From Nitrospira sp. (GTDB lineage Bacteria; Nitrospirota; Nitrospiria; Nitrospirales; Nitrospiraceae): 64,000 nucleotides of DNA. The DNA lies in NCBI GenBank assembly GCA_005116965.1, contig SWDG01000025.1, positions 45,415 through 109,414 of the forward strand, read 5' to 3'. The notes beneath the pieces were generated by a model. It did no database searches. It had not been told where the DNA came from and was given only the letters and a program-made list of their open reading frames with translations. This document shows, piece by piece, positions 33,500 through 44,276 of this stretch (its first letter is position 1; each line of letters opens with the position of its first letter). The position numbers and the translations under genes are program-made.

Positions 33500-35679
33500 T
33501 GCTTGGACCGATACAAGTCAGTGCCTTGAATGTGATGCCGCAGCTCGTCGGCCCGTATTTTCCCACGGGAACGGAGATTACGGTACATCGCCAGAGCCCA
33601 CAGGGGAAAGTACTGACAATACCAATGATACCGAAGATAAAACACGCGTGGAAACCCCGTGCCGGTATGACTAATTTCCTCCCACGATCCATCCTTCATT
33701 TGCCAACGAAGGAGGAATTGTACCCCACGCGCAACACTGAAGGAATCAACCGCATCAGCCGACATCAACGCCATCAACGCCCATGCTGTTTGTGAGGGTG
33801 TGCTCTCCCCTTTACCGTGAACCTCACTATCGTCCCTATAGGAGAGACAGGACTCACCCCACCCACCGTCAGGATTCTGTTTCGATTCCAACCAGGCAAC
33901 CGCCCGACGAATATACGGCGCCGAGAGATCTTCTCCGATGGCCCTGAGTCCTGCTAAGACAGACCACGTCCCGTAGATATAATTGACACCCCAGCGTCCG
34001 TACCAACTGCCGTCTTTCTCCTGCTCTTTCTTGAGGAACGCTAGTGCCGGTCCGGCAGCTGGATGCGTCTTGTCGTATCCCAATGCGCCGAGCATCTCCA
34101 AACAACGCCCGGCCAGATCGGAAGTACTGGGGTCCAAGAGCGCTTTATGATCGGCGAAGGGGATATAGTTGAAGACGACTCGGTTGTTGTCTTTATCATA
34201 GGCACCCCAGCCGCCGTCGGATCCCTGCATCGCCAAGACCCAGCGCATCCCGCGGCCAATAGACTCGTTCAGCTCGTCCTCATGACCGGGAATCTTCAAT
34301 TTCGAGAGCGCCATGATGACCACAGCGGAATCATCAACATCCGGATACGATTCATTCTCAAACTGGAAGTACCATCCACCTGGTTTCGCGTTCGGTGAGG
34401 AGATGATCCAGTCACCGACAGCCTTGGTTTGCCGAGACATAAGATACCGGCCTGCTTTTTGGAGCGAAGGATGATCCTGCGGCACTCCCGCTTCAACCAG
34501 CGCATTCATAAGCAACGCGGTATCCCAAACAGGAGAAAAACAGGGCTGGAGATGGAGAGTGGGAACGGACTCACCATCGACCGTCATGGAATCGTAGACT
34601 TCTAATGCCTCGATCTCGCGAAGCGCCTTGACGACCAGGGGATCATCGGCATCGTACCCTAAGCATTGAAGTGCCATGATGGAATTCGCCATCGCCGGAT
34701 AGATGGCACCGAGTCCACCGGCCCCTTTAAGGTGATCCACCATCCAGCAAGCAGCTTTGTGCAGCGCTTTTTCCCGTAACGCCCGCATGGGCATCCGATC
34801 ATACAGTTTCAGCATCACATCTAATGCCACAAAGAAGTTGTGCGGGGTGAACCAGGCCTGATCCTTGTTGAACGGAGGGTATTTCCAATAGCGAACCTCC
34901 GGGCGCGGGATGGGGTACAACTCATCGATGCCTTGTTCACGTGGGATCCGGCAGACCGGGCGATGCGCAAATACAATGAGTAAGGGAATCAGTACGGCCC
35001 GAGACCAATACGAGATTGCATAGATACTGAAGTAGAACTTCTTCGGCAACAACATCAGTTCGACGGGCATATGGGGAACACCTTCCCAATCATACTGATC
35101 GAACAGAGCCAGCGTAATTTTGGTAAACACGTTGGCTTGCAGAACACCGCCCATGGCCAGAATCCGCTCTTTTGCGCGTACCATAAACGGTTCATCCGCC
35201 GATACCCCGCATAACTTCAGTGCAAAATATGCTTTGACCGATGCGCTGATCTCCGCAGTGCCACCATAATAAATCGGCCATCCACCGTCCTGCAGTTGTG
35301 TCGCCTGGAGATATCGGACAGCCTTCACCTCTCGGTCAGGATCGACCCGATCGAGAAACCGACGCAGCATGACGTATTCAGAGGTCAGCGTGGTGTCTGC
35401 TTCCAACTCGGCAACCCAATACCCTTCGGCATGTTGACGGTTGAAGAACCATGATTGACTCCGCCTGATTGCGTCATCCACCGCATCAGGTTGGCTCACG
35501 GCATGACCGATGGGTCTGCGAGCAGCCGAAGAATCTAATGAGGCCAGGATAACCGGTTTGTCAGAAACCAACCGAAGCGACGCGACAGGAGTCAACTCCG
35601 TAGCAGGATCGAGTCGCCCTTGAACAGTCGAGAGCAGGCTGTCAGAGAGGCGGTTGAACAACGCCTTGATGATATTCAT
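33496..35679 (-). CDS. shc: squalene-hopene cyclase (HpnF)
   Basis: 727 residues. It cyclises squalene to hopene at the membrane. The catalytic proton-donor motif DXDD is present as DVDD at residues 447-450 (YPDVDDSAVVIMAL). QW repeats are visible (QLQDGGWPIYYGG, QGSDGGWGAYD, QEKDGSWYGRWGVNYIYGTW, QNPDGGWGES, QMKDGSWEE). The N-terminal 60 residues are less conserved. It is the first gene of the hpnF-hpnG-mla block. No convincing Shine-Dalgarno precedes ATG 35679. Length is slightly above the bacterial norm (about 630-720). Confidence 0.95.
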   Translation of the reverse strand: MNIIKALFNRLSDSLLSTVQGRLDPATELTPVASLRLVSDKPVILASLDSSAARRPIGHAVSQPDAVDDAIRRSQSWFFNRQHAEGYWVAELEADTTLTSEYVMLRRFLDRVDPDREVKAVRYLQATQLQDGGWPIYYGGTAEISASVKAYFALKLCGVSADEPFMVRAKERILAMGGVLQANVFTKITLALFDQYDWEGVPHMPVELMLLPKKFYFSIYAISYWSRAVLIPLLIVFAHRPVCRIPREQGIDELYPIPRPEVRYWKYPPFNKDQAWFTPHNFFVALDVMLKLYDRMPMRALREKALHKAACWMVDHLKGAGGLGAIYPAMANSIMALQCLGYDADDPLVVKALREIEALEVYDSMTVDGESVPTLHLQPCFSPVWDTALLMNALVEAGVPQDHPSLQKAGRYLMSRQTKAVGDWIISSPNAKPGGWYFQFENESYPDVDDSAVVIMALSKLKIPGHEDELNESIGRGMRWVLAMQGSDGGWGAYDKDNNRVVFNYIPFADHKALLDPSTSDLAGRCLEMLGALGYDKTHPAAGPALAFLKKEQEKDGSWYGRWGVNYIYGTWSVLAGLRAIGEDLSAPYIRRAVAWLESKQNPDGGWGESCLSYRDDSEVHGKGESTPSQTAWALMALMSADAVDSFSVARGVQFLLRWQMKDGSWEEISHTGTGFPRVFYLRYHWYCQYFPLWALAMYRNLRSRGKIRADELRHHIQGTDLYRSKH

Positions 35680-36381
35680 GAATCTTTATGACTTGACCGA
35701 CAGGACTGAGGAGGGTGAAAGACCGGCATCTTGCAATGGTCTCCCTTCGTAAACCTTTCCAATACTCCCTGTGGATACTCCGAAGGCTTATAACAGACGA
35801 TTTGAAACGAGTCAAGCGAGTGGTGGGAGAAGTGCCTGAAGTATCTATATTTTTATCGGTGTAGGCGATTGTAAGCACCGCCTCTACAGTATCCATAACT
35901 GAACATCGCGGCGTTACTACTTCCAGTGATGGCTTATGAGAGGAACGTCACCTCTCTACCACCAAAGTTACAGGGATTAGGTAACCAGCAAAACCTGCAC
36001 GGAGCCACTGCTGTGGGCAACGCTGCGGTCACTGTCAGTGAGAGAGCCGAGCGACCTTGCAATTCACGCTGTTCAAGGCCAGCCCAAAAACCGGCACGAT
36101 CACTGGGCCGATTGTGGCTCCCGTCAGGACTTGCGTCATAATCGTCGCGGCGGAGAGAGAGTTACGGCCAGCACATCGTTGACCCTGAGACAGAGGTCCC
36201 GACCTTGCCAGTATTTACCTTGTCTTCAGGCAGAAGCAGATCGTGATTCTTTGAGATGACGATTGTTGTTCGACTGGTGGCTTATGCTGCCATTCGCAAC
36301 ATGTCCTCACCAAAAACACGGTGGGTGTGGGCCAGAAAAAGACGGGCACAAGAAAGCAATGAAGACAAGAGGGGCAAAAGG
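35680..36381. other. intergenic region, about 700 bases
   Basis: I see no supportable gene. All short frames lack ribosome-binding sites and read as random composition. It should carry the promoter of the hopanoid/Mla block near 35680-35900 (AT-rich, e.g. tctatatttttatcgg around 35845), but no clear pair of boxes could be fixed. Confidence 0.45.
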
Positions 36382-36636
36382 CTACTGCGTCAAGAGAACA
36401 ACGAGAGTAACAAAGCTCCACAACGTGACTGACAGGCGCAGTCCATTGACAATACCTCTAGCGGACCCTAAAGGGTCATGGTCCAGCTCCTCCTTTCGCT
36501 CGTTCCGCGCCACCCGCAATGCGTCCTCCGCTTTACAGTTAGGCGTGAGCAGTGCTTCTAATGTCACCTGGGCAAGAGTGAGCTTGGTGACAGATTCGGG
36601 GTGTGGCCCTCTATCCCGGATGTGCGAAAGCGCCAT
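36382..36636 (-). CDS. small membrane protein, single C-terminal helix
   Basis: 84 residues. The ATG at 36636 has a strong GAGGAGGG four bases upstream, the main evidence for the gene. The N-terminal half is a charged soluble segment (VTLEALLTPNCKAEDALRVA). The C-terminal part, DHDPLGSARGIVNGLRLSVT followed by LWSFVTLVVLL, is a helix with the pattern 'DPL..ARG(I/V)..GL.L...LW......' that I have seen in many unannotated small phage and bacterial membrane proteins. Function unknown. It stands alone between two gene-poor stretches. Confidence 0.65.
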   Translation of the reverse strand: MALSHIRDRGPHPESVTKLTLAQVTLEALLTPNCKAEDALRVARNERKEELDHDPLGSARGIVNGLRLSVTLWSFVTLVVLLTQ

Positions 36637-37132
36637 GATCCCTCCTCATACGATGCAGGTTGTGAAGCAGCTCTCACACTCTTGCTAGAGCAACAACGAT
36701 ACCCTGGGTCATTCCCTCCTCATAGCAAAACCACTTTTGTAGATCACACACCCACAATTGGACCGCAAGCGTGAATACCTCATAAACCATTGATAAATCG
36801 TGATTCACTTCAACAAGGATACCCACGTCCCAGTAAATGATGGGCAGTTCTCTCCATTACATCAGCAGCCATTTCAGGCTACTAAAGCACTTTCAGGCCA
36901 ATAATCCGGACATTCTTGAACACTGATAGATCCAACCGCGTACGTGAATTGGTAGTGCAGAGATAAAAAGAGACTACATTCGGTAAGTAGAAACAGAGCC
37001 CGTCACCCTAGAGATGGGTCACGGCTGACGGCACACCCGTTCCGAAACGAGTCTACCCAGGACGGTGAAGAAAGGCGTGAGAACTCCCAATCGTTACGTT
37101 GAGCAAAAGCTAGTGCTGCCCAACAGCTACTC
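36637..37132. other. intergenic region, about 495 bases
   Basis: AT-rich (for example 36780-36990). No gene, tRNA or clear terminator seen. The small membrane-protein gene should be promoted from here. Confidence 0.4.
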
Positions 37133-40100
37133 CTACACCGGTTGCAAATCGCCGAGCCTGACGGACACCAATTTGGACACCCCCGGCTCCTCCATGGTGA
37201 CGCCGAAGAGGGAATCAGCGATGCTCATCGTCCGCTTATTGTGCGTAATGACGAGGAACTGCGCAGTCTGCGCCAACTCCTTCAAGACCCCCGTAAACCG
37301 TCCGATGTTTTCCTCGTCCAACGGGGCGTCGATTTCGTCCAACAGACAGAACGGTGTCGGCCTGATCAGAAAGCTCGCAAACAACAGTGCCATTGCCGTA
37401 AGCGTCTTTTCTCCGCCTGACAGCATGGTGATGCTCTTCAGCCGTTTTCCAGGCGGTTGCGCCACGATTTCAATACCTGGCTCTTGATTACCGGAAGGTT
37501 CACCGTTTTCAGCAGGCGGTTCATCAACCAACTGCAGCTCGGCCCTTCCGCCAGGGAAGAACTGACCGAAAACCTCGGTGAACTTCTGCTGCAACTCTTG
37601 GTACGTAGCCGAGAACATCTCTTTCGTCGTCTGGTGAATCCGCTGAATAATTTCCTTCAGTGAAGCGATCGAGTTCGACAGATCCTGCTCTTGGGCAGAC
37701 AAGAATGTGTGGCGTTCTTCCAGCTCTTGGTGTTCGCTGATCGCAGCTAAATTAATGGGTCCCATTCGATCCATCCGGTCACGGAGCTTCTGCAACTGCT
37801 CTTTCAACTCGGCATCGGAACGAGGCTCGGGCTCCTCTACGGCTGTGGCCTCAGCCTCGTTCATAGAATCGCTCGACTGCGTAGGATCAACGATCAGTGT
37901 GAGGGGATCAAGCTGATAGGTCCCCGACAATGTTCCTTCGACAGTTCCCAATTGGATACGGATTTCCGCTCGACGAACCTCAACTGTCATCCGGGCATCC
38001 CGCAGAGCTGAAATCCCTCGTCGCAACTCTTCCAGACCGGACTCATGCGTTTGACTCACCGCCATTTGTTGCGCCTGTCGCTCTTGCGCGGCGACCAATT
38101 CTCCCTTCACCCGCCCGGCGGTGACACCGAATTCTTGGCAGAGGCCCTCCTGACGAGCTTGTTCTGTCTGGCTCTGCTCGATGAGCCCCTTCAGACTGTT
38201 CAGGTGCTCACCCAATGCACGATGCCGATCTTCCGTCTCTTGGATCTGTTGTGTCACCCGAGCGCGGTTCAGTTGCTCATGTTGCCGTTTGGCTCGCAAG
38301 CCTTCCGCGGTCATCTTCGCCTCGGTTACATGTTCCTGGTGCATTCTCATATTTTGATCAAACAACCCCAGTTGCTCGCGCACCTTCCCCAACATCGTTT
38401 CCTGTCCGTTCTTCTCAGCCAGCCACTGACCCAATTGAGTCTGGACCGAGTGCGATTCTTGTTCCAACCGCTGAGCTTCGCTGACCCCGTCCTGAATTTC
38501 CGTCTCCATCCCAGCGAGTCGATGGTCAAGGTCATTCAGTACATGCTGAAGCTTCTCTTCATCCTTGCGCAGCGACAGATTCTGCATCTCGGCATCACGA
38601 AGCGCATCACCGAGTTGGCGGTCCTGCTGGGTGAGCATCTGGATCTGGGCAGACACCATCTCTCGCTGTTGCTTGCTCTGATCAAGCTCCGTCACAAACA
38701 CCTGGCGTTTGGTTTCAAGATCGATCACCTCTCGCCGGCGTTCCAGCAAACCCGGCGTTCCTTGAACCTGACCACCCGTCACAATACCCGAGGCATCCAC
38801 TACTTCCCCATCCAGAGTCACTAAGATTGGACCGTTCGGAGCACTCCACGCATGTTGCTCCCACAAGTGCATCGCCTGGTCCAATGATCGAACAATGACG
38901 ACGCGATCAAATAACGAATCGCGAGCCGACGTTCGGGCGGCATCGGTTTGGACCAACTCCACGGCAAGCCCGACAACGCCTGGCTGCGTGGCGATCGACG
39001 TCCACCAGTCATGAGTCCGTCCGCCTTCCCATCGTGGGCGCTGCGGAATAAAGCTGCCTCGCCCCAGCGATTCCTGTTGAAGAAATCGAATCAACCGTTG
39101 CCCGACAGATGGTTCATCTACAAACCATCCTCTGACGCGCTCTCCCAACACCGCCTCAACCGCCCGTTCCATCCCTGACGGAACCACCAACCATTCGGCC
39201 ACCGCATCCCGTACCCCGTCACAAGACTTCAGAGCGGGGCCTTGCTGGATCCCCTCCCGACCGTAGCCCATCTCTTCACGAACCACACCTTGCAATGCTT
39301 CAAGGCGAGAGTCCACTCCGGCCAGCTCTTCCGAACGTCGTAAGATCACCGGATCCAACGACTGGAGGGCGCCCGTAGCTTGAGCCGCCTCCTCTTGCAC
39401 CGTGCGTTGTTCTGTCCGTAGTTGCGAGACAAGGCGATCAGCCTCTCCATATTCCTTACGCAAGATCTCGTAGCGCTCAATCGCCGACTCACGTTGGCTT
39501 CGCAGTTCGTCTCGCTCCGACGACAAGCGCGTGCCGCGGCCCGCGAGATCTTCCATTCGCTTGGCCAATTGCGAGATACCTTGTTCGGTATTCGCGACAA
39601 GCACAACCAATTGCAGCACATCTTTGCGCCCTCGCTCCTCCTCCGCAACAGCCGCAGCTCGTTGATTGAGCAAGCGCGTCAGCTCTTCATCGAGTTCCCC
39701 GAGAGTCCGATCCCGAATCGCCAGCTCCTCCTCGACCGACGTCAATGACGACTCGATGGCACGAAGTCCGTCAACCAACTGCTCTTGTGATCGGACTAGC
39801 TCCTCCAGCTCAGCTGATTCCTGTACCTGTTGTTGGCCGAATAGCAACCCGCGGTTTCGTTCGACCTCCGCCGCCGTCAGCGCGTGGGCCTGCCGTTGTT
39901 CGACACCCGCCAGTTCCTCTCGAATCTTCCCGATCGAATCAGCGGTCGCAATCGCATCAAGACGCGCTTGTTCGAGTTCTGTTGTAAGCCTAGCCAGGTC
40001 GGCCGCTTTCTCGGAGTCTTGTTGATCCAGGTTCAGGACGTCAGTGTCCGCCTCCTGCAATGCGTGTCGTAAGACCCTGAATTCCCTCGTCAACAATATC

Positions 40101-40813
40101 ACTTCAATTCCGCGCGCCTCACCTTGCAGCGTCTGAAAGGTTCGCGCCTGGCGAGCTTGACGTTCCAAGGAATTGAGTTGTTTTTTGACCTCTGCCACAA
40201 TATCTCGGACACGTAGAAGATTCTGCTGCGTCGCTTCCAACTTCCGTAGCGCCTCGGCTTTCTGTTTCTTATACCGGACAATGCCTGCGGTCTCCTCGAT
40301 GAGCTCGCGCCTATCTTGCGGCGACGCATTCAAAATCTGATCGATCTGACCCTGGGCAATGACCGTGTGTCCTTTGCTCCCCGCCCGCGTGTCGAGCAAC
40401 AAACTGCGGATATCCTTCAACCTGCAGTGAATCTTATTGATGAGATACTCGCTCTCGCCGTTGCGGTACAAACGGCGGGTAATCATCATCTCTTGCGCCT
40501 CAGTCAGCTCGTTCGGAAGTCCCGAGCCACCGTCCAGCTTCATCATTGCCGGATCAAGTCCACCGATTACCAACGACACTTCCGCCATCCCCAAAGGCTT
40601 TCGCAGTTCGGTACCGTTAAAAATGACGTCTTCCATCTTTTCACTTCTGAGCGTTTTGGTACTTTGCTCGCCCAACACCCATAGGATGGCGTCTACGACG
40701 TTGCTCTTTCCGCTCCCATTCGGCCCGACGACCGCCGTGACCCCCTCAGGGAATTCAATCTTGGCTTCCGCGAACTACTTGAAGCCCATCATGTTCATAG
40801 ATTTCAGATGCAT
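37133..40813 (-). CDS. smc: SMC chromosome-segregation ATPase, interrupted by an in-frame TAG at codon 13
   Basis: From ATG 40813 (GAGGGTG upstream) the frame reads MHLKSMNMMGFK, then TAG (40777-40775), then FAEAKIEFPEGVTAVVGPNG and Walker A GPNGSGKSNVVDAI, and continues open to 37133: 1226 codons, the normal SMC layout. Intact homologues read 'GFKSFA', so a Ser codon (TCG) has become TAG by one base. No ATG, GTG or TTG lies between the TAG and Walker A, so a product from a standard downstream start would lack the ATP-binding loop. Other parts look healthy: hinge around 500-650, long coiled coils, signature LSGGEKTLTAMALLFASFL, Walker B CLLDEIDAPLD. Either a sequence or assembly error, a very recent mutation, or readthrough. 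Confidence 0.85.
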
Positions 40814-40935
40814 CGGCTCACCCTCGGTTACGCGCAGATTAAGACGCGTGCTTGGGAAACAAAAAGTTTCCGGCCCTTGTACCATAAGGGTTCTTGGAAA
40901 TCAAAAACAAAACACATTGCATAGTGGAATAGATA

Positions 40936-40964
40936 ACATGGCCCTACAATATATAGGGCCATGT
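40936..40964 (-). terminator. hairpin downstream of ispH
   Basis: Perfect 11-bp inverted repeat ACATGGCCCTA / TAGGGCCATGT with a 7-base AT loop, 28 bases after the ispH stop on the minus strand, followed by TATCTATT. A plausible leftward terminator separating ispH from smc. Confidence 0.6.
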
Positions 40965-40991
40965 GGGGATATGAGCGGATGGCACCGCCAG

Positions 40992-41954
40992 CTACCCGGC
41001 GATGCTGGCTACCGGCTTTTTCGAGGATTCTATCTGGACCAGTTCCTTCGGCAAGAGAAATTCGACATCTTCCTCAATGACCGTGAGTTCTTCAACATCG
41101 GACGGTTCCGACGCTCTCAGGAATGCAACGACTTCCGTGACCAGGATTTCCGGAGCTGACGCACCAGCCGCAATCCCGACTGCCTTGGCCCCTTGCAGCC
41201 ACGCAGGATCAATGTCGGCGGCTGAATCGATCAGGTACGACGGGATGCCACATTGTTCCCCCAGTTCGCGTAGACGATTGGAATTGGAGCTGTTCGGTGA
41301 CCCGATGACCAGAATGACATCCACCAGACGAGACAGTTCCTTGACGGCATTCTGCCGGTTTTGCGTTGCGTAACAGATGTCTTCCTGATGTGGCCCCTTG
41401 ATGTTTGAAAACCGTTTGTGCAGTGCGCCGACGATGTCCCGACATTCATCCACACTCAGCGTCGTCTGTGTGACATACGACAGATTAACGGTGTTGTCCA
41501 CCTGCAGCTTTTCCACATCTTCCACCGAAGACACCAAATGAAACTTGTCGGGAACCTGGCCTAGCGTCCCGATCACTTCCGGGTGACCGGCGTGACCAAT
41601 CAGAATTAATTCATACCCCTGGGTATAATCGCGGTTGACTTCGTTATGAACCTTGATCACGAGCGGGCAGGTGGCATCAATCACGTGCAGACGACGATGA
41701 TTCGCTTCTTCCCACACTGACTTTGCCACGCCATGCGCACTAAAAATGACGACCGACCCCTCAGGCACTTCGTTCAACTCTTCCACAAAGACCGCGCCCT
41801 TTTGCCGGAGTGAGTTCACCACATGGCGGCTATGGACGATCTCGTGACGAACATAAATCGGAGCGCCGTACTTCTTGAGCGACAGATCCACGATATCGAT
41901 CGCCCGATCGACACCAGCGCAAAACCCGCGGGGATTGGCGAGGTATATCTTCAT
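40992..41954 (-). CDS. ispH: IspH, 4-hydroxy-3-methylbut-2-enyl diphosphate reductase
   Basis: 320 residues. The last MEP-pathway enzyme, reducing HMBPP to IPP and DMAPP with a 4Fe-4S cluster. The three cluster Cys are in [14 protein letters not shown] (residue 12), [14 protein letters not shown] and [17 protein letters not shown]. The catalytic Glu/Thr region and [12 protein letters not shown], typical of IspH, are present. AAGGAG is 12 bases before ATG 41954, slightly far. With dxs and ispG nearby, three of the MEP genes lie within this window. Confidence 0.95.
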   Translation of the reverse strand: MKIYLANPRGFCAGVDRAIDIVDLSLKKYGAPIYVRHEIVHSRHVVNSLRQKGAVFVEELNEVPEGSVVIFSAHGVAKSVWEEANHRRLHVIDATCPLVIKVHNEVNRDYTQGYELILIGHAGHPEVIGTLGQVPDKFHLVSSVEDVEKLQVDNTVNLSYVTQTTLSVDECRDIVGALHKRFSNIKGPHQEDICYATQNRQNAVKELSRLVDVILVIGSPNSSNSNRLRELGEQCGIPSYLIDSAADIDPAWLQGAKAVGIAAGASAPEILVTEVVAFLRASEPSDVEELTVIEEDVEFLLPKELVQIESSKKPVASIAG

Positions 41955-42438
41955 GGTTGGCGTAGCTCCTTAGGCTCAGATCCAGTATCTAGTCATGAAC
42001 CCGGATCGGTAGGCCACGATACGTCAGATCCACCGGCCTCGTCAACAGAATTGCCGTCGTCATTACCCTAGCCCTTACAAACTGCTTTGCCAACTCCAGG
42101 TCTCGCATGAGCCTCGACCGACCCTTTCAGTACCCCATAAACTCGATCTGGCGCTACACCAGTGATTTTGCAATATACTTGATAGTCAAAGTTCTCCGCA
42201 TCTAACTCCTCTCAGTGGGCATCTATTATGCTACCGATATGGATGCCATTTTGATGATCCCACTCGGACAGGTCTCGGCCAAAATGCTCTTGGAAGTCAT
42301 GCTCACGCCTTTGCATTACAGCCCTACTTTATGCCGCCATCACTCTGCTGACTTGACTCTCTTTACCACCCCCCGTACGCTCAATCTCTGTCGAAACTTC
42401 TGCTCGTTGTTTCTTCTTGGGAAAGGAGACTCCCCATT
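41955..42438. other. intergenic region between ispH and the gene at 42439
   Basis: About 480 bases between divergent genes. No gene is supported: the open frame at 42215 has no ribosome-binding site and overlaps the real gene in another frame. The region ends in a strong GGAAAGGAG for the next gene. Confidence 0.45.
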
Positions 42439-42822
42439 ATGGCTCAACGACCTTTTCAAACGGGAGCTGTTGTCAATCTGAGTGATGGAGAAAGCGCCAA
42501 GGATGTCGTCGTCTGTACCGTTCCCGCCAGGAAACGATTCGATGTCAAATTTCTTGGCATCAATGGTTTCGGGCACCCGACTCAACCCCTCTTTTACGCA
42601 GTTCACGTGACGACACGCTCGAGAGTCGGTATCTATCCCATTGCGCTTACCGGTGTGTCTGAGATAGAAGAGCCAGAGTTTCCCGCAAGGTTTTTTGGAA
42701 GCCAAGAAGCGATTCTCTACGCGGATCCCAAGTCCAACCTCGTCTTTTCAGTCGCGCGCAAGGACACCGCGGGTAACGTACGGGTATTTATCGAATTCTG
42801 CGGGCTTCTCGTCGATGCGTGA
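42439..42822 (+). CDS. hypothetical protein
   Basis: 127 residues. ATG 42439 follows AAAGGAG with 9-nt spacing. No signal peptide or membrane helix. The sequence (KDVVVCTVPARKRFDVKFLG, PLFYAVHVTTRSRVGIYPIA, AILYADPKSNLVFSVARKD, VRVFIEFCGLLVDA) alternates in beta fashion throughout and is probably an all-beta domain of the jelly-roll kind. I do not recognise a family. It ends before a bidirectional terminator facing the PEP-CTERM-like gene. Confidence 0.65.
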   Translation: MAQRPFQTGAVVNLSDGESAKDVVVCTVPARKRFDVKFLGINGFGHPTQPLFYAVHVTTRSRVGIYPIALTGVSEIEEPEFPARFFGSQEAILYADPKSNLVFSVARKDTAGNVRVFIEFCGLLVDA

Positions 42823-42990
42823 GCGATGATGAATAGGGAGTCCCAATGAAGAGGCGCAGGATGCTATTTGAGAGCTGGTAGCAGTAGGGCAACGAGGACT
42901 ACGCGCGTCAGACACTGGTGGGACTGGAACCTGATCCAGTTTGGGATGACACAATCAACTTAGGCAGATTGCTTCAGGGGAAACACGACA

Positions 42991-43024
42991 CGGGCTTGAT
43001 CCCTCGATTGAGAGATCAAGCCCG
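42991..43024. terminator. bidirectional intrinsic terminator
   Basis: CGGGCTTGATC (42991-43001) pairs with GATCAAGCCCG (43014-43024), 11 bp perfect, 12-base loop. It is followed on the + side by actctttc, and lies between two convergent genes. Confidence 0.7.
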
Positions 43025-43050
43025 GACTCTTTCAATACAATGGTTCTCGA

Positions 43051-43722
43051 TTAAATCTTAGAACCCCGAAGATTCCTCAACCCTCCAGCTCCCAGCCCGA
43101 CCAAAGAAATGATCCCCAGACCGAACAACACTACCGCAGGTGGCAACGGCACCGCCGTCAGAGTGCTGATTGATCCAAGAAACACCGCCGGGTTGCCAGC
43201 CGGATCCTCTAAAAAGAGCCGCCATCTCCCAGTCGTCAAGGCATTCAAGCTTGGAGGCCTCTGGAGATCCGTGGTCGTAAACAATCCTCCCCCCGGATGG
43301 TCCACACGAAGGTCAAAGCTAAATGGAGTAAAGTCACCCAGCGGACCACTGGTCGTGGTCGTTGTCGCGGCAGACGTCAACGCCCAGCGATCAACAACAC
43401 CACCCCCCAGTGGCTTGTTCTGGGAAATCGTGATGGCATTGGCACCTGCTTCGAAGGTCGACGAGTACCCGACGATCCCTCCAAGATTCAGGGTAAAACC
43501 CGTCACTGCGTTATTATAGACGCCAGCACTCCCGCCCATCCCAGGGTTGAATTGAAATGTCCCGGAAACTGGGGCCAAAACCTCCGAGATGCCGTCGATG
43601 CTGCCGGTGAACGAATAGGATATGGACGCCGCTTGCGCTCCAGCCATCGGCAGTGACAGGACACACAACGCAGCAACCGGCACAATGAACCGTCTCCTTA
43701 GCAACTGTTTCAACATGGGCAA
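43051..43722 (-). CDS. PEP-CTERM-like sorted exported protein (VPLPP variant)
   Basis: 223 residues. The signal peptide contains FIVPVAALCVLSLPMAGAQA. The mature domain is beta-rich and low in charge (ISYSFTGSIDGISEVLAPVS, GTFQFNPGMGGSAGVY). The C-terminus has the tripartite sorting signal: a VPLPPAV motif, a hydrophobic helix (VLFGLGIISLVGLGAGG) and a basic end (LRNLRGSKI). In the PEP-CTERM system an exosortase removes this tail so the protein can reach the surface or matrix. AAGGAG lies six bases before TTG 43722 and twelve before ATG 43716, so the start may be the TTG. No exosortase gene is in the window. Confidence 0.8.
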   Translation of the reverse strand: MPMLKQLLRRRFIVPVAALCVLSLPMAGAQAASISYSFTGSIDGISEVLAPVSGTFQFNPGMGGSAGVYNNAVTGFTLNLGGIVGYSSTFEAGANAITISQNKPLGGGVVDRWALTSAATTTTTSGPLGDFTPFSFDLRVDHPGGGLFTTTDLQRPPSLNALTTGRWRLFLEDPAGNPAVFLGSISTLTAVPLPPAVVLFGLGIISLVGLGAGGLRNLRGSKI

Positions 43723-44264
43723 ACACCGCTCCTTCTAGAGGTTAGTAGAATAGGGATACGAACGAATGGGAACTATCCAGCAAATTTCAGACCACTCAGT
43801 GAGGTTTGCATACCGCTGAAAACTAAAGAACTCTATTGTGGCTCACGACAGCACTTGCATCCAGATTCCCACAACGATGTTCAATTTTGTAGGAACCACG
43901 TGCGGACCGGCAAAAACTACCCAGTACCTCACGTCATTCCGGATTGCAGTCGTTTCTCGTGTCGTTCTCACTAACAGGAGAGACCAGTCTCTCCTCCCTA
44001 GTCTCCCTAGTTTCAAGGTTTCTCACTCCATTTCGAATTGGCAAGAGAATCGGTCATCTCCCCGCAGTTTGAGAAAGTCTGAAAGGAACACGTTCTGGTA
44101 GAAAGAGTCCTCCAGAGGCAGAAAGTTCGGTTGCCGCACTCGAAATTCGCCGATGCACAGATCTTGGTGATGGTCCGCACGGCTGATGACGACCAGCCCA
44201 TTACCCCGATACAGCGCCCATTCTCTTGACTCTCTCTCCCCTCCCCCGTACGCTCACGGTTCAT
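43723..44264. other. intergenic region, about 540 bases
   Basis: Between divergent genes. A small perfect palindrome-like element GGAGAGACCAGTCTCTCC is at 43977-43994. Otherwise nothing recognisable; short frames on both strands have no ribosome-binding sites. Confidence 0.45.
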
Positions 44265-44276
44265 ATGGGATTTTCC

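Noticed and set aside
37133..40678. smc as an 1181-residue gene starting at TTG 40678
   Set aside because: That start would remove the Walker A motif; the upstream sequence with ATG 40813 is clearly the true 5' end, interrupted by TAG.
42215..42481. Plus-strand frame upstream of the gene at 42439
   Set aside because: No ribosome-binding site, overlaps a better gene in a different frame.
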